64,000 bases of DNA from an uncultured Selenomonas sp. (GTDB taxonomy: Bacteria; Bacillota; Negativicutes; Selenomonadales; Selenomonadaceae): the NCBI GenBank assembly GCA_900552565.1, contig USAK01000004.1, forward strand, positions 1 through 64,000, written 5' to 3'. Positions 1 through 8,648 of this stretch are shown here, piece by piece. A program made the position numbers and the translations under genes. A model generated the notes under the pieces. That model was not told where the DNA came from and made no database searches. It saw nothing but the letters and a program-made list of their open reading frames with translations. Each line of letters starts with the position of its first letter. Within the stretch, counting starts at the first letter, position 1.

Positions 1-264
1 TGCCGCAATACGATACAGGGTATGCAGGCCGGCATCATCTTTGGCTACGTCGGTCAGATTGATGAGATTGCCCGCCGTATCAAGCGGGAGATGAAGTCCA
101 TGGGCATCGAAGAAGAGGTCAAGGTCATCGCGACGGGCGGACTGGCGCGCATGATTGCCAAGGAATCTTCGACCATCGACAAGATTGACCACTTCCTGAC
201 GCTTACAGGGCTGCGCGTGCTTTACGAACGCAATCAGAAAGGACATTTTCATGAAGATCGGTGA
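1..264 (+). CDS. coaX: Type III pantothenate kinase, C-terminal part
   Basis: This is the 3' end of a gene that starts outside the window; 87 residues are visible. The reading frame is open from base 1 and stops with TGA at 262-264. The segments [27 protein letters not shown] and [14 protein letters not shown] match the C-terminal part of CoaX, an ASKHA-fold kinase that phosphorylates pantothenate in the first step of coenzyme A synthesis. The family match is from recalled motifs. The last 14 bases overlap the start of dusB at 251, so the two genes are probably co-transcribed, and coaX next to dus genes is a common Firmicute arrangement. Confidence 0.88.
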   Translation, partial: CRNTIQGMQAGIIFGYVGQIDEIARRIKREMKSMGIEEEVKVIATGGLARMIAKESSTIDKIDHFLTLTGLRVLYERNQKGHFHEDR

Positions 265-1219
265 ATTTAATTTTGAGACGCCGGTCTTTCTGGCGCCAAT
301 GGCCGGCGTGACGGATACGGCGTACCGCATCATCGCACATGACATGGGCTGTCCGCTCTGCTTTGCGGAGATGGTCTCGGCGCAGGGCATCCATTTCCGC
401 AATGAGCGGACGCTCTCGATGCTGCAGTCGGAGCCGGCGGAACGGCCGCTCGCCATGCAGATTTTTGCCAATACGCCTGAGATGGCTGCTGAGGCCGCGG
501 CCTTTGTCGAAGGGCTCGGCACGGCGGATATTCTCGATTTCAACATGGGCTGCCCCGCTCCGAAAATCGTGAAGAACGGCGAAGGCTCGGCCCTGATGCG
601 CGAGCCGGAAAAGGCTTTTGCCATCCTTTCGGCCATCCGCAGGGCCGTCAAGATGCCATTTACCGTCAAGATGCGCAAGGGTTGGGATGATACTTCTGTC
701 AATGTCGTCGAGATGGCAAAACTTGCCGAGGCAGCCGGCGTCGATGCGATTGCCGTGCATGGCCGCACGCGTGAACAGTTCTACACGGGGCATGCCGACT
801 GGAACATCATCGCTCAGGTTAAAAAGGCCGTGAATATCCCTGTCATCGCCAACGGCGATGTTCGGACGTATGACGACCTTGACAAAATCCGCGAAGTCAC
901 GGGCTGCGACGGGGTCATGATTGGCCGTGCGGCACAGGGCAATCCGTGGATATTCCGCCAGTTCACGCATTATCTCAAAACCGGCGAAAAACTCCCGGGG
1001 CCGACGATGCAGGAGCGCGCGGAAATCATTCTGCGCCATCTGGACCTTTTGCTCAAGTACAAGGGCGATTATGTCGGCCCGCGCGAGATGCGCAAGCATG
1101 CGACGTGGTACACGCGCGGCATCGTGCACGGTGCCGTCCTGCGCGACCTCTTCAACAAGGCCGTATCGCGTGAGGATTTTGTGGCGATACTCAGAAAATA
1201 TTTCGAAGGGAATGATTGA
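251..1219 (+). CDS. dusB: tRNA-dihydrouridine synthase DusB
   Basis: A 322-residue FMN-dependent tRNA-dihydrouridine synthase that reduces uridines in the D-loop of tRNA. The N-terminal LAPMAGVTD motif begins the TIM barrel. [19 protein letters not shown] carries the catalytic cysteine, VKMRKGW and [12 protein letters not shown] are FMN and substrate segments, and IANGDV plus [15 protein letters not shown] bind the FMN phosphate. The C-terminal helical domain ([13 protein letters not shown]) is typical of the DusB subgroup. The length is normal. The ATG at 251 lies inside the end of coaX, preceded by AGAAAGGA, so translation is probably coupled. The next gene begins three bases after the stop. 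Confidence 0.95.
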   Translation: MKIGEFNFETPVFLAPMAGVTDTAYRIIAHDMGCPLCFAEMVSAQGIHFRNERTLSMLQSEPAERPLAMQIFANTPEMAAEAAAFVEGLGTADILDFNMGCPAPKIVKNGEGSALMREPEKAFAILSAIRRAVKMPFTVKMRKGWDDTSVNVVEMAKLAEAAGVDAIAVHGRTREQFYTGHADWNIIAQVKKAVNIPVIANGDVRTYDDLDKIREVTGCDGVMIGRAAQGNPWIFRQFTHYLKTGEKLPGPTMQERAEIILRHLDLLLKYKGDYVGPREMRKHATWYTRGIVHGAVLRDLFNKAVSREDFVAILRKYFEGND

Positions 1220-1221
1220 AT

Positions 1222-2613
1222 ATGGCAGAACAGGAAAAGAAATCCGTCTGGTCTACGTATACAGACGAAGATAAAAAGGCACTCGAAGCACTGGCTGCGG
1301 GCTACCGCGATTTTTTGTCGAACTGCAAGACAGAGCGTGAAAGTGTCGCGGAGTCGGTGCGTCAGGCAGAAGCTGCGGGCTACCGCAGTCTTGCCGACGT
1401 TATCAAGAGCGGGGAAAAGCTCAAGGCCGGCGATAAGGTCTATGCGGTCAATATGAAAAAGAGCATCGTGCTGTTCCAGATTGGCTCAGAACCGTTGGAA
1501 AATGGTCTTGCCATCCTCGGGGCGCACATCGATACCTGCCGTCTCGATGTCAAGCAGAATCCTCTGTACGAAGATGGGGGACTTGCTTACCTTGACACGC
1601 ACTATTATGGCGGCATCAAGAAATACCAGTGGGTAACGCTGCCTTTGGCACTCCATGGCGTGGTGGTTAAGGAAGACGGCACCGTCGTTGAGATTAAGAT
1701 TGGCGAAGACGAAACCGACCCGGTATTCTGCGTGACGGACCTGCTCATTCACCTGTCGCAGGAACAGATGAAGAAGAACGCGGCGAAAGTCATCGAAGGT
1801 GAGGACCTCGATATCCTCGTCGGCAATTATCCGCTCAAAGATGGTGAAAAGGAATCCGTCAAGGCCGGTGTGCTCAAGCTCATCAAGGATAAGTACGGCA
1901 TCGGGGAAGAGGATTTTCTCTCGGCTGAGCTCGTGCTCGTGCCAGCCGGCAGGGCGCGCGACCTCGGCTTTGACCGCAGCATGATTCTCGCTTATGGGCA
2001 GGATGACCGCGTCTGCGCTTATACGAGCCTGCGCGCGATGCTCGAGAGCGATGGTCCGCGCAAACGCACGTCCTGCTGCCTGCTCGTTGATAAAGAAGAA
2101 ATCGGCAGCGTCGGTGCTACGGGCATGCAGTCGCATTTCTTTGAGAATGTCCTTGCGGAACTCATGAATGCCTGCGGCCAGTACAGCGAGCTCGGCCTGC
2201 GCCGCTGCCTTGCCAACTCAAAGATGCTCTCGTCGGATGTCTCGAGTGCCTATGATGCCCTTTACGCCAGTGCCTACGATAAGAAGAATGTCGCTTATCT
2301 CGGCCGCGGCATGGTCTTCAATAAATTCACGGGCGCGCGCGGCAAGTCGGGTTCAAATGATGCCAATGCTGAATATCTTGGCGAAATCCGCCGCATGCTC
2401 GACAAACACGGCGTTCATTTCCAGCTGGCCGAGCTCGGCCGCGTCGACCTCGGCGGCGGCGGTACGATTGCCTACATCATGAGCCTTTACGGCATGCAGG
2501 TCATCGACAGCGGCGTCGGCGTGCTCTCGATGCACGCACCGTGGGAAGCAACGAGCAAGGTTGATATCTACGAGACAAAGAAAGGTTATATGGCCTTCCT
2601 TGCTGAGGCTTAA
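1222..2613 (+). CDS. M18 family aminopeptidase
   Basis: A 463-residue cytoplasmic zinc aminopeptidase of family M18 (aspartyl aminopeptidase/ApeA group). Metal-site segments are visible in order: GAHIDTCRLDVK (first zinc histidine and catalytic aspartate), VDKEEIGSVGATGMQS (catalytic and metal glutamates), SSDVSSAYD, and SMHAPWEATSKVD with the last histidine near the C terminus. The best start is ATG 1222, with AAGGG upstream; a TTG at 1216 overlapping the dusB stop would add two residues. It follows dusB by two bases, so it probably belongs to the same transcript, which ends at the hairpin at 2625-2665. The role is probably general peptide turnover. Confidence 0.9.
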   Translation: MAEQEKKSVWSTYTDEDKKALEALAAGYRDFLSNCKTERESVAESVRQAEAAGYRSLADVIKSGEKLKAGDKVYAVNMKKSIVLFQIGSEPLENGLAILGAHIDTCRLDVKQNPLYEDGGLAYLDTHYYGGIKKYQWVTLPLALHGVVVKEDGTVVEIKIGEDETDPVFCVTDLLIHLSQEQMKKNAAKVIEGEDLDILVGNYPLKDGEKESVKAGVLKLIKDKYGIGEEDFLSAELVLVPAGRARDLGFDRSMILAYGQDDRVCAYTSLRAMLESDGPRKRTSCCLLVDKEEIGSVGATGMQSHFFENVLAELMNACGQYSELGLRRCLANSKMLSSDVSSAYDALYASAYDKKNVAYLGRGMVFNKFTGARGKSGSNDANAEYLGEIRRMLDKHGVHFQLAELGRVDLGGGGTIAYIMSLYGMQVIDSGVGVLSMHAPWEATSKVDIYETKKGYMAFLAEA

Positions 2614-2624
2614 ACTGCATAAAC

Positions 2625-2665
2625 AAAAAAATCACGAGCCACATCATGTGGTTCGTGATTTTTTA
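2625..2665. terminator. Bidirectional rho-independent terminator between the aminopeptidase gene and deoD
   Basis: An A-run, a stem (AATCACGAGCCACA pairing with TGTGGTTCGTGATT, one G-U pair) and a T-run. The A- and T-flanks let it act on both converging transcripts. Confidence 0.85.
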
Positions 2666-2691
2666 TTTGTATGAAAGGAAGAATCTGGCCG

Positions 2692-3402
2692 TCAGTCTTC
2701 GATGGCCGTCTCAAGGGCAATCTTAATCATGTCGTTGAACGACGTCTGGCGTTCCTCGGTCGTGCAGGCTTCGCCTGTCAGCAGATGGTCGCTGACCGTG
2801 AACATGGCAAGGGCTTGTACGTGAGCCTCGGCTGCGAGCGTATAGAGAGCAGCAGCTTCCATTTCGACAGCGAGGATGCCGTATTTGCGCAGTTTGTCGT
2901 TGTCGATTTCATCATCGTAGAAGCGGTCGACGGAGATGATATTGCCGACCGTGGCCTTGAGGTTGAGCTTTTTCGTGTTGGCAACAGCCTTGGACAGCAG
3001 GTCGTAATCGGCAATCGGGCAGTAGTTGATGGAACCGCCGAAGATGTTGCGGATGATGCCCGAGTCCGTGCTGGCAGCCTGCGCAATCAGGACATCGCGC
3101 AGATGTACGTCCGGATGCATGGCACCACACGTGCCGACGCGGAAGAGCTTCTTGCAGCCGAACTCATGGATGAGCTCATGGACGTAGATGGAGATGGACG
3201 GAATGCCCATGCCCGTGCCCTGTACGGAGACAGGAACGCCCTTGTACGTGCCCGTGAAACCGAGGATGTTGCGGATGGACGTATACTGCTTGGCATTGTC
3301 GAGAAAGTTTTCGGCGATGAACTTGGCGCGCAGCGGGTCGCCCGGCAGGAGAATGCGTTCAGCGATTTCGCCCTTTTCGGCAGCAATATGCGGAGTACTC
3401 AT
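2692..3402 (-). CDS. deoD: Purine-nucleoside phosphorylase, DeoD type
   Basis: A 236-residue hexameric-type purine-nucleoside phosphorylase that splits (deoxy)purine nucleosides with phosphate for purine salvage. The N-terminal [21 protein letters not shown] contains the DeoD phosphate-binding [17 protein letters not shown] and FRVGTCGA are phosphate and ribose contacts, VEMEAAALY contacts the ribose, and [10 protein letters not shown] holds the base-binding aspartate. The length is typical. The gene is monocistronic and convergent with the M18 aminopeptidase. The ATG at 3402 is preceded on the minus strand by an AGAGAGG ribosome binding site. Confidence 0.95.
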   Translation of the reverse strand: MSTPHIAAEKGEIAERILLPGDPLRAKFIAENFLDNAKQYTSIRNILGFTGTYKGVPVSVQGTGMGIPSISIYVHELIHEFGCKKLFRVGTCGAMHPDVHLRDVLIAQAASTDSGIIRNIFGGSINYCPIADYDLLSKAVANTKKLNLKATVGNIISVDRFYDDEIDNDKLRKYGILAVEMEAAALYTLAAEAHVQALAMFTVSDHLLTGEACTTEERQTSFNDMIKIALETAIED

Positions 3403-3537
3403 GATACAGCCTCTCTTTCTTGTCGTGTATTTCTGAAGATTTGCAATCGTATAGTCTTATTATAAAGAAAACGGGGCGGAAAGAAAAGGGCAAATGTCCT
3501 AACTTAAGGAAGGATGAGGCGGTTTTTAGGAGCAGGT

Positions 3538-3566
3538 TTGACAGATTAGTGCTAAAGTGGTATAAT
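3538..3566 (+). promoter_or_regulatory. Consensus sigma-A promoter of rnpB
   Basis: TTGACA (3538-3543), a 17-base spacer, and TATAAT (3561-3566). Both hexamers match the consensus exactly, as expected for a highly expressed stable RNA. Transcription should start near 3573. Confidence 0.9.
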
Positions 3567-3580
3567 CCACTGTGTTGATA

Positions 3581-3935
3581 TAAGTTGTCGGGACAATCGC
3601 GGCAGCCGTTAAGGCTGATGAGGAAAGTCCGGGCTCCACAGGGCAGTGTGCTGGATAACGTCCAGCGAGGGTGACCTCAGGGAAAGTGCCATAGAGATTT
3701 AGACCGCCTGACTTGTCAGGCAAGGGTGGAAAGGTGCGGTAAGAGCGCACCAGCAGTCAGGTGACTGGCTGGCTTCGGTAAACCCCACATGGAGCAAGAC
3801 CAAATAGGGAAGGGATGATGCGGCCCGCGGAACCTTCCGGGTTGAGTCGCTTGAGCCGGCAGGCAACTGCCGTGCCTAGATAAATGATTGTCACCGCGCA
3901 AGCGGAACAGAACTCGGCTTACTGATTACTTATAG
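3581..3935 (+). ncRNA. rnpB: RNase P RNA (bacterial class A)
   Basis: The RNA component of ribonuclease P, which cuts 5' leaders from pre-tRNA. The conserved core is clear: GAGGAAAGTCCGGGCTCCAC near the 5' end (CR-I), AGGGTGGAAAGGTGCGGTAA with the CR-II/III region, AACCCCACATGGAGCAAGACC followed by AAATAG (CR-IV region), and GACAGAACTCGGCTTA-like bases near the 3' end (CR-V; the window has AACAGAACTCGGCTTAC). The overall spacing fits about 355 nt. It sits behind a perfect promoter and ahead of a terminator. The ends are estimated to within about 10 bases. Confidence 0.96.
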
Positions 3936-3954
3936 CAACGACCGAAAAAGCAAC

Positions 3955-3982
3955 GAGGCTGCCCCTTCTGGCAGCCTGTTTT
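3955..3982 (+). terminator. Rho-independent terminator of rnpB
   Basis: A GAGGCTGCC stem pairing with GGCAGCCT around a CCTTCT-type loop, followed by GTTTTC. It lies 20 bases after the RNase P RNA. Confidence 0.75.
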
Positions 3983-4136
3983 CATGTCTGGGGCAAATCT
4001 GAAAAGAACCTGAAAGAAATGAGAACGAACGAGCCTGAAAATGGCTCAATCCAGAGGGAAACGCTCTCTTATTGCGTTTTATCCTGAAGTACGACGACTC
4101 TGTCGTATGATATATATTTAGAAATGGGTTTAAAAG

Positions 4137-4292
4137 AATAAGCTGAGTCCAGCCCAGGAGCGGGGGAACCAAGTTTTTTGGGGTGAACGTCTGGCTCACG
4201 GTGTCAGGCCAAGAGGCCTTCATGGTGAAATAGGCGAGGGTGGTCTTCTCTACCCTAACCCGGCAGCTAACCTCGTAAGCGAAGCAGAGAGA
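4137..4292 (+). promoter_or_regulatory. Cyclic di-AMP riboswitch (ydaO-yuaA type)
   Basis: The conserved blocks of the ydaO-yuaA leader occur in order: GCCCAGGAGCGGGGGAACCA (4152-4171), GGGGTGAA (4180-4187), AGGCCAAGAGGCCTT (P-stem, 4206-4220), and CTAACCCGGCAGCTAACCTC with GTAAGC (4255-4280). These are the most recognisable signatures of this class, which binds c-di-AMP and usually switches off cell-wall hydrolase or potassium-transport genes. The gene downstream is an NlpC/P60 hydrolase, the classic target. The boundaries are approximate. Confidence 0.93.
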
Positions 4293-4303
4293 GGAGTGGC
4301 TTT

Positions 4304-4969
4304 TTGAGTAAAGCAATGCGTATCATTTTCGCAGTATCCATGATCCTTATGTGCTGGTTTTCGGTGGCGGGGGCTTCAGCGTTCCGCGTCGGAGATCAGG
4401 GCAGCGATGTAGCAGAAATCCAGGGCCAGCTGGCCAATCTGGGCTATGATGTCACGGCTGACGGTGCCTATGGCCCCGCCACGGTCGAGGCTGTCAAGAG
4501 CTTCCAGATGACGCAGGGCATCCAGGCGGACGGACTTGTCGGTCCTTCCACGTATGCAGCCCTGCTCGGCAAGACGATGCCGGCAGTCAGCTCCACGACG
4601 AACTCCATCGCACGCCGCGTCGTTTCGGACTCCATGAACTATCTTGGTGTTCCGTACGTCTTCGGCGGCACGACGCCGAACGGGTTTGACTGCTCGGGCT
4701 ATGTCCGCTATGTATTTGCCAATGCCGGTGTTTACCTGCCGCGCACGGCTGATGCACAGTACGAAGTCGGCTATTCGGTTTCCACGAGCGAGCTCGCTCC
4801 TGGCGACCTTGTCTTCTTCTCGACGTACGAGCCGGGTCCGTCCCACGTCGGCATTTACCTTGGCGACGGCGATTTCATCAATGCATCGTCGAGCCAGGGC
4901 GTCTCGGTGGCATCCCTGTACAGTTCCTATTGGGGTTCCTGCTATATCGGTGCCCGTCGCGTCATGTAA
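4304..4969 (+). CDS. Secreted NlpC/P60 peptidoglycan hydrolase with a PG-binding domain
   Basis: A 221-residue exported cell-wall hydrolase, probably a D,L-endopeptidase that cuts stem peptides. Residues 1-27 form a signal peptide. Residues 29-90 are a PG_binding_1 domain (VAEIQGQLANLGY...DGAYGPATVEAVKSFQ). The NlpC/P60 domain spans about 105-221, with the catalytic cysteine in FDCSGYV, the histidine in PSHVGIYL and a polar third residue in INASSS. The start is TTG 4304 behind AGAGAGGAGTGG. A c-di-AMP riboswitch directly upstream implies repression when c-di-AMP is high, which links wall hydrolysis to turgor and osmolyte status. Confidence 0.93.
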   Translation: MSKAMRIIFAVSMILMCWFSVAGASAFRVGDQGSDVAEIQGQLANLGYDVTADGAYGPATVEAVKSFQMTQGIQADGLVGPSTYAALLGKTMPAVSSTTNSIARRVVSDSMNYLGVPYVFGGTTPNGFDCSGYVRYVFANAGVYLPRTADAQYEVGYSVSTSELAPGDLVFFSTYEPGPSHVGIYLGDGDFINASSSQGVSVASLYSSYWGSCYIGARRVM

Positions 4970-4976
4970 TTTCTTC

Positions 4977-5010
4977 GGAGAGGGGCAAGATGTCTCTCTC
5001 CCTTTTTTTA
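4977..5010 (+). terminator. Rho-independent terminator after the NlpC/P60 gene
   Basis: A GGAGAG stem pairs with CTCTCC, followed by a run of seven Ts. It lies between the hydrolase and the 25-residue reading frame at 5030. Confidence 0.7.
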
Positions 5011-5029
5011 TTTTTTAGGGGGTGGAGTC

Positions 5030-5107
5030 ATGGGGGATCTCTTCCTTCTGTTCCTGATCATCCTGATGTTTGCCTTTGCCTATTGGGATGAACTGTTCAC
5101 AGAATGA
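5030..5107 (+). CDS. Possible 25-residue membrane microprotein
   Basis: A small open frame, ATG to TGA, with an AGGGGGTGGAG ribosome binding site five bases upstream. The product begins MGDLFLLFLIILMFAFAYWD and ends ELFTE: one hydrophobic segment of about 15 residues with acidic ends, so it would be a single-pass membrane peptide. It follows the terminator of the NlpC/P60 gene and precedes another hairpin at 5116-5146, so expression would need read-through or its own promoter, which I do not see clearly. No family is recognised. The ribosome binding site and composition support translation, but a chance frame is possible. Confidence 0.45.
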   Translation: MGDLFLLFLIILMFAFAYWDELFTE

Positions 5108-5115
5108 GACATGAG

Positions 5116-5146
5116 CCATCCATCAGTCTGGTGGGTGGTTTTTTTA
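5116..5146 (+). terminator. Rho-independent terminator upstream of dprA
   Basis: CCATCCATC pairs with GGTGGGTGG (some G-U pairs) around AGTCT, followed by seven Ts. Confidence 0.7.
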
Positions 5147-5209
5147 TAGGTTTTTTATTTTTATTTTGGCATTTTCTGTATATTTTTTCTGAAATTTTAC
5201 AGTTGGAGG

Positions 5210-5238
5210 TTGCATATTCAGTTTTTTTTGGGTAAGAT
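5210..5238 (+). promoter_or_regulatory. Probable sigma-A promoter of the dprA operon
   Basis: TTGCAT (5210-5215), a 17-base spacer, and TAAGAT (5233-5238). It lies 35 bases before the dprA start. Two AT-rich CodY-box-like sequences lie just upstream (see findings). Confidence 0.55.
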
Positions 5239-5272
5239 GATATAACGTATAGGTCAGGAAGAAGGCGAAGCA

Positions 5273-6367
5273 ATGGATGCAAAGCAGGATTTCTACTTAG
5301 CGGCACTTTCCACGTGTCCGGGACTTGGCAGCCGCCGTCTCGGGGCACTGCTCGAAAGGCAGCCGGATGCTGAGGCTCTCTGGCATATGTCAGCACAGGA
5401 GATGTATCATCTCGTCAAGATGCCGTCGGGCCTTTTGGAGGCACTGACATCGCTGCGGCAGGCAAATCCCGATTTGCCGAAGCGTCTGGCGGACGCGTGC
5501 CAGCGGCGTCAGGTACATCTCTGTACTCTGCAGGATGAATCCTACCCGTATTTATTGAAGGAAATCTTCTCGCCGCCCGCGGTGCTTTACTACCGCGGTG
5601 TGCTTATGCCAAAAGCTCGGCGCGTCGCCATGGTCGGCTCGCGCCGCTTCAGTCCTTATGGCGAAGCCTTGGCTTTGGAGTTTGGCGAGCAGCTGGCCGC
5701 CGCGGGACTTACGGTAGTCAGCGGGGCCGCACGCGGCATCGATACGCGCTCCCATCGCGGTGCTCTGAAGACGGGGCGCACCGTGGCTGTGCTTGGCTGC
5801 GGCATTGACGTTGCCTATCCGCCGGAGAACCGGCGCCTGCTCGCAGAAATCGCTGAGCAGGGGGCGGTCATCTCGGAATATGGTCCGGGCGTCCAGCCGC
5901 TGCCTGCCTTCTTCCCTGCGCGCAACCGCATTATCAGCGGCCTGTCCGTCGGGACACTGGTCGTCGAGGCGGCCGCGCGCAGCGGTTCACTCATCACGGC
6001 CGAGATGGCCCTGAATGAAGGCCGTGAAGTATACGCACTGCCCGGCAGTGTCTTTTCGAAGACGAGCGAGGGCTGTCATCATCTGATTCAGCAGGGAGCA
6101 AAGCTCGTGACGAAGCCAGGCGAAATCCTTAAGGATTTTGGCATCGTACAGGAGATGCTGCCGAAGAAGCGGTTGAAGATGACACCGGAAGAACGGAAGG
6201 TCTATCAGGTACTGTCGTTTGAGCATCCGCTCAGTGCCGATGAGATTCTTTTGAGTCTTCCGGATGGAGAAATGCCGAATCTGTCCTTTACGCTCCTGCA
6301 GATGGAGCTCAAGGGACTGATCCTAGAGAATGAACTGCATGCCTACAGGCGTGCTGAGAGGGAGTGA
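5273..6367 (+). CDS. dprA: DNA-processing protein DprA
   Basis: A 364-residue DprA/Smf protein, which loads RecA onto incoming single-stranded DNA during natural transformation. An N-terminal SAM/HhH-like segment (CPGLGSRRLGALLE) precedes the Rossmann-like core. The core contains VAMVGSRRFSPYGEALA, VVSGAARGIDTRSH, AVLGCGIDVAYPPENRRL, FPARNRIISGLSVGTLVVEA and GSLITAEMALNEGREVYALPG. A C-terminal winged-helix-like domain covers about 300-360. The ATG at 5273 follows AGGAAGAAGG. It is the first gene of the dprA-topA-trmFO-hslVU-codY block. Its presence alone does not prove competence, because DprA is widespread. Confidence 0.95.
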   Translation: MDAKQDFYLAALSTCPGLGSRRLGALLERQPDAEALWHMSAQEMYHLVKMPSGLLEALTSLRQANPDLPKRLADACQRRQVHLCTLQDESYPYLLKEIFSPPAVLYYRGVLMPKARRVAMVGSRRFSPYGEALALEFGEQLAAAGLTVVSGAARGIDTRSHRGALKTGRTVAVLGCGIDVAYPPENRRLLAEIAEQGAVISEYGPGVQPLPAFFPARNRIISGLSVGTLVVEAAARSGSLITAEMALNEGREVYALPGSVFSKTSEGCHHLIQQGAKLVTKPGEILKDFGIVQEMLPKKRLKMTPEERKVYQVLSFEHPLSADEILLSLPDGEMPNLSFTLLQMELKGLILENELHAYRRAERE

Positions 6368-6371
6368 CGGT

Positions 6372-8648
6372 TTGGCTGCAACGAAAGCAAGTACTGCAAC
6401 AAAGTCAAAAGCTAAAACGAAAACGAAGACAACGAAGACGAAAAAGACATTAGTCGTTGTCGAGTCGCCAGCAAAGGCCAAGACCATCGAAAAATATCTG
6501 GGCAGAAAATACATGGTGCGTGCCTCGATGGGGCATCTGCGCGATTTGCCGAAAAGTCAGTTCGGCATCGATGTCGAACACGACTTTGCACCAAAGTATA
6601 TCAATATCCGCGGCAAGGGCGACCTCATCAAGGCACTCAAGAAAGATGCCAAGAATGCGGATAAAATCTATCTCGCAAGCGATCCGGACCGCGAAGGTGA
6701 GGCCATTGCCTGGCATCTGGCCTTTATTTTAGGACTGGACCCGGAGTCGGACTGCCGCATTGTCTTCAATGAAATCACGAAACCGGCCATTCAGGAGGCG
6801 GTCAAGCATCCGCGTGCCATCAATCTCGACCAGGTCGATGCACAGCAGGCCCGCCGCATGCTCGACCGCATCGTCGGCTACAAACTGTCGCCGCTTTTAT
6901 GGCGCAAAGTGCGCAAGGGCCTCTCGGCCGGCCGTGTCCAGTCGGTGACAGTCCGTCTGATCTGCGACCGTGAAAAGGAAATTCAGGCGTTCCAGTCGGA
7001 TGAGTACTGGACCGTCGGCCTTAAGCTGCGCAAGGGCAAGTCGGCGATGTTCCAGTCCGACCTCACGCAGGTTGATGGCAAAAAGCTCGCCGTCACGGAC
7101 GACAATGGCAAAAACTTTGTCCTCCATAATGAAAAAGAGGCCATGGCCCTGACGGAAGACCTCGCGAAGCAAAAGCTCGTTGTCGATGCCGTCAAGCGCA
7201 GCGAACGCAAACGGCGCCCGGCAGCGCCTTTTACAACGAGCTCCCTGCAGCAGGATGCCGCGCGCAAGCTCGGCTTCATCTCGCGCAAGACGATGATGAT
7301 TGCTCAGCAGCTCTATGAAGGCATCGAGCTCGGCCGCCACGGGGCGACCGGTCTCATCACGTATATGCGTACCGACTCGACCCGTATTTCGGGGTTTGCC
7401 CAGGAAGAAGCCAAGTCGTTCCTTCTGGAGCAGTTCGGTCCGGAGTATGTGCCGGAGAAACCGAATATCTACGTGACGGGCAAGAAGGCTCAGGATGCCC
7501 ATGAGGCCATCCGTCCGACGAGTCTCGAGCATACGCCGGAAGTACTGGAAAAATACCTGAATAAAGATCAGCTCAAGCTTTATACGCTCATCTGGCAGCG
7601 CTTTGCAGCCAGCCAGATGACGCCGGCGGTCTATGACACGATGGCCATTGCCATCAAGGCGGGCACGCGCTACGGCCTGCGCGCCAACGGCTCGCGCCTC
7701 AAATTCGCCGGCTTCACAAAGGTCTATGCCGGTGCTGACACGACGAAAAAAGAGAAGGATGTCGTGCTGCCGGAGATGGAAGCGGGCGATGAGCTGAACA
7801 TCGCCAAGACGCTGCCGCAGCAGCATTTCACAGAACCGCCGCCGCGCTACAACGACGCATCCCTTGTCAAGACGCTCGAAGAAAAGGAAATCGGCCGCCC
7901 GAGTACGTATGCACCAATCATCGAGACGATTCAGGCACGCGGCTACGTTCAGCGCATTGATAAACATTTTCAGCCGACCGAGCTCGGTTTTGTCGTTGTC
8001 GATATGCTGAAGGAATACTTCAAGGACATCGTCGATGTGAAATTTACGGCCAATCTCGAGAACGAACTCGATGAGATTGCCGAAGGCAAGGTCCACAAGA
8101 ATGAGCTGCTGCAGGAATTCTACGGCCCGTTTGAAAAAACGCTGGAGAAAGCCGATGAGGCCATCGGCCACGTCGAGCTGCCAGTCGAGGTATCCGATGT
8201 CCGCTGCGAGCGCTGCGGCCGCCTCATGGTCGTCAAGCAGGGGCGCTACGGCAAGTTCCTGGCCTGTCCGGGCTTCCCAGAATGCCGCAACACGAAGCCG
8301 CTTCTCAAGGATACGGGTGTCAAGTGCCCGAAATGCGGCGGCAAGATTGTCGAGCGCCGTACGCGCCGCGGCCGTGTCTTCTACGGCTGTGAGAATTATC
8401 CGCAATGCGACTATACGACGTGGGATACGCCGCAGCAGGAAAAATGCGAGAAATGCGGGGCGTTCATGCTCAAGCATCATTTCAAGAACGGCCGCAGCAT
8501 GCTCTACTGCAGCAACGATGCCTGCGAGACGCGCGTCAATCATCCTATTAATAAGGAGCTCGAGAAAATGCGCGAACGCCTCGAAGCCAAGAAAAAGCGT
8601 GATGAGGCCAAAGCTGCTGAGGAACAGAAAAATAAGGAGATTTCATGA
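6372..8648 (+). CDS. topA: DNA topoisomerase I
   Basis: A 758-residue type IA topoisomerase that relaxes negative supercoils. An Ala/Lys/Thr-rich leader of about 25 residues precedes the Toprim domain ([31 protein letters not shown]). The catalytic tyrosine lies in [12 protein letters not shown]. Three C-terminal four-cysteine zinc modules follow, starting at [18 protein letters not shown] and CEKCGAFML, with a lysine-rich tail. The start is taken as TTG 6372 with GGGAG seven bases upstream, four bases after the dprA stop; the ATG at 6330 lies inside dprA and lacks a site. The stop overlaps the trmFO start by four bases. Confidence 0.95.
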   Translation: MAATKASTATKSKAKTKTKTTKTKKTLVVVESPAKAKTIEKYLGRKYMVRASMGHLRDLPKSQFGIDVEHDFAPKYINIRGKGDLIKALKKDAKNADKIYLASDPDREGEAIAWHLAFILGLDPESDCRIVFNEITKPAIQEAVKHPRAINLDQVDAQQARRMLDRIVGYKLSPLLWRKVRKGLSAGRVQSVTVRLICDREKEIQAFQSDEYWTVGLKLRKGKSAMFQSDLTQVDGKKLAVTDDNGKNFVLHNEKEAMALTEDLAKQKLVVDAVKRSERKRRPAAPFTTSSLQQDAARKLGFISRKTMMIAQQLYEGIELGRHGATGLITYMRTDSTRISGFAQEEAKSFLLEQFGPEYVPEKPNIYVTGKKAQDAHEAIRPTSLEHTPEVLEKYLNKDQLKLYTLIWQRFAASQMTPAVYDTMAIAIKAGTRYGLRANGSRLKFAGFTKVYAGADTTKKEKDVVLPEMEAGDELNIAKTLPQQHFTEPPPRYNDASLVKTLEEKEIGRPSTYAPIIETIQARGYVQRIDKHFQPTELGFVVVDMLKEYFKDIVDVKFTANLENELDEIAEGKVHKNELLQEFYGPFEKTLEKADEAIGHVELPVEVSDVRCERCGRLMVVKQGRYGKFLACPGFPECRNTKPLLKDTGVKCPKCGGKIVERRTRRGRVFYGCENYPQCDYTTWDTPQQEKCEKCGAFMLKHHFKNGRSMLYCSNDACETRVNHPINKELEKMRERLEAKKKRDEAKAAEEQKNKEIS

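Noticed and set aside
4095-4111. A possible promoter CTGAAG-16-TATGAT before the c-di-AMP riboswitch
   Set aside because: The -35 match is weak and it overlaps a small hairpin; a promoter must exist upstream of the riboswitch but I cannot place it with confidence.
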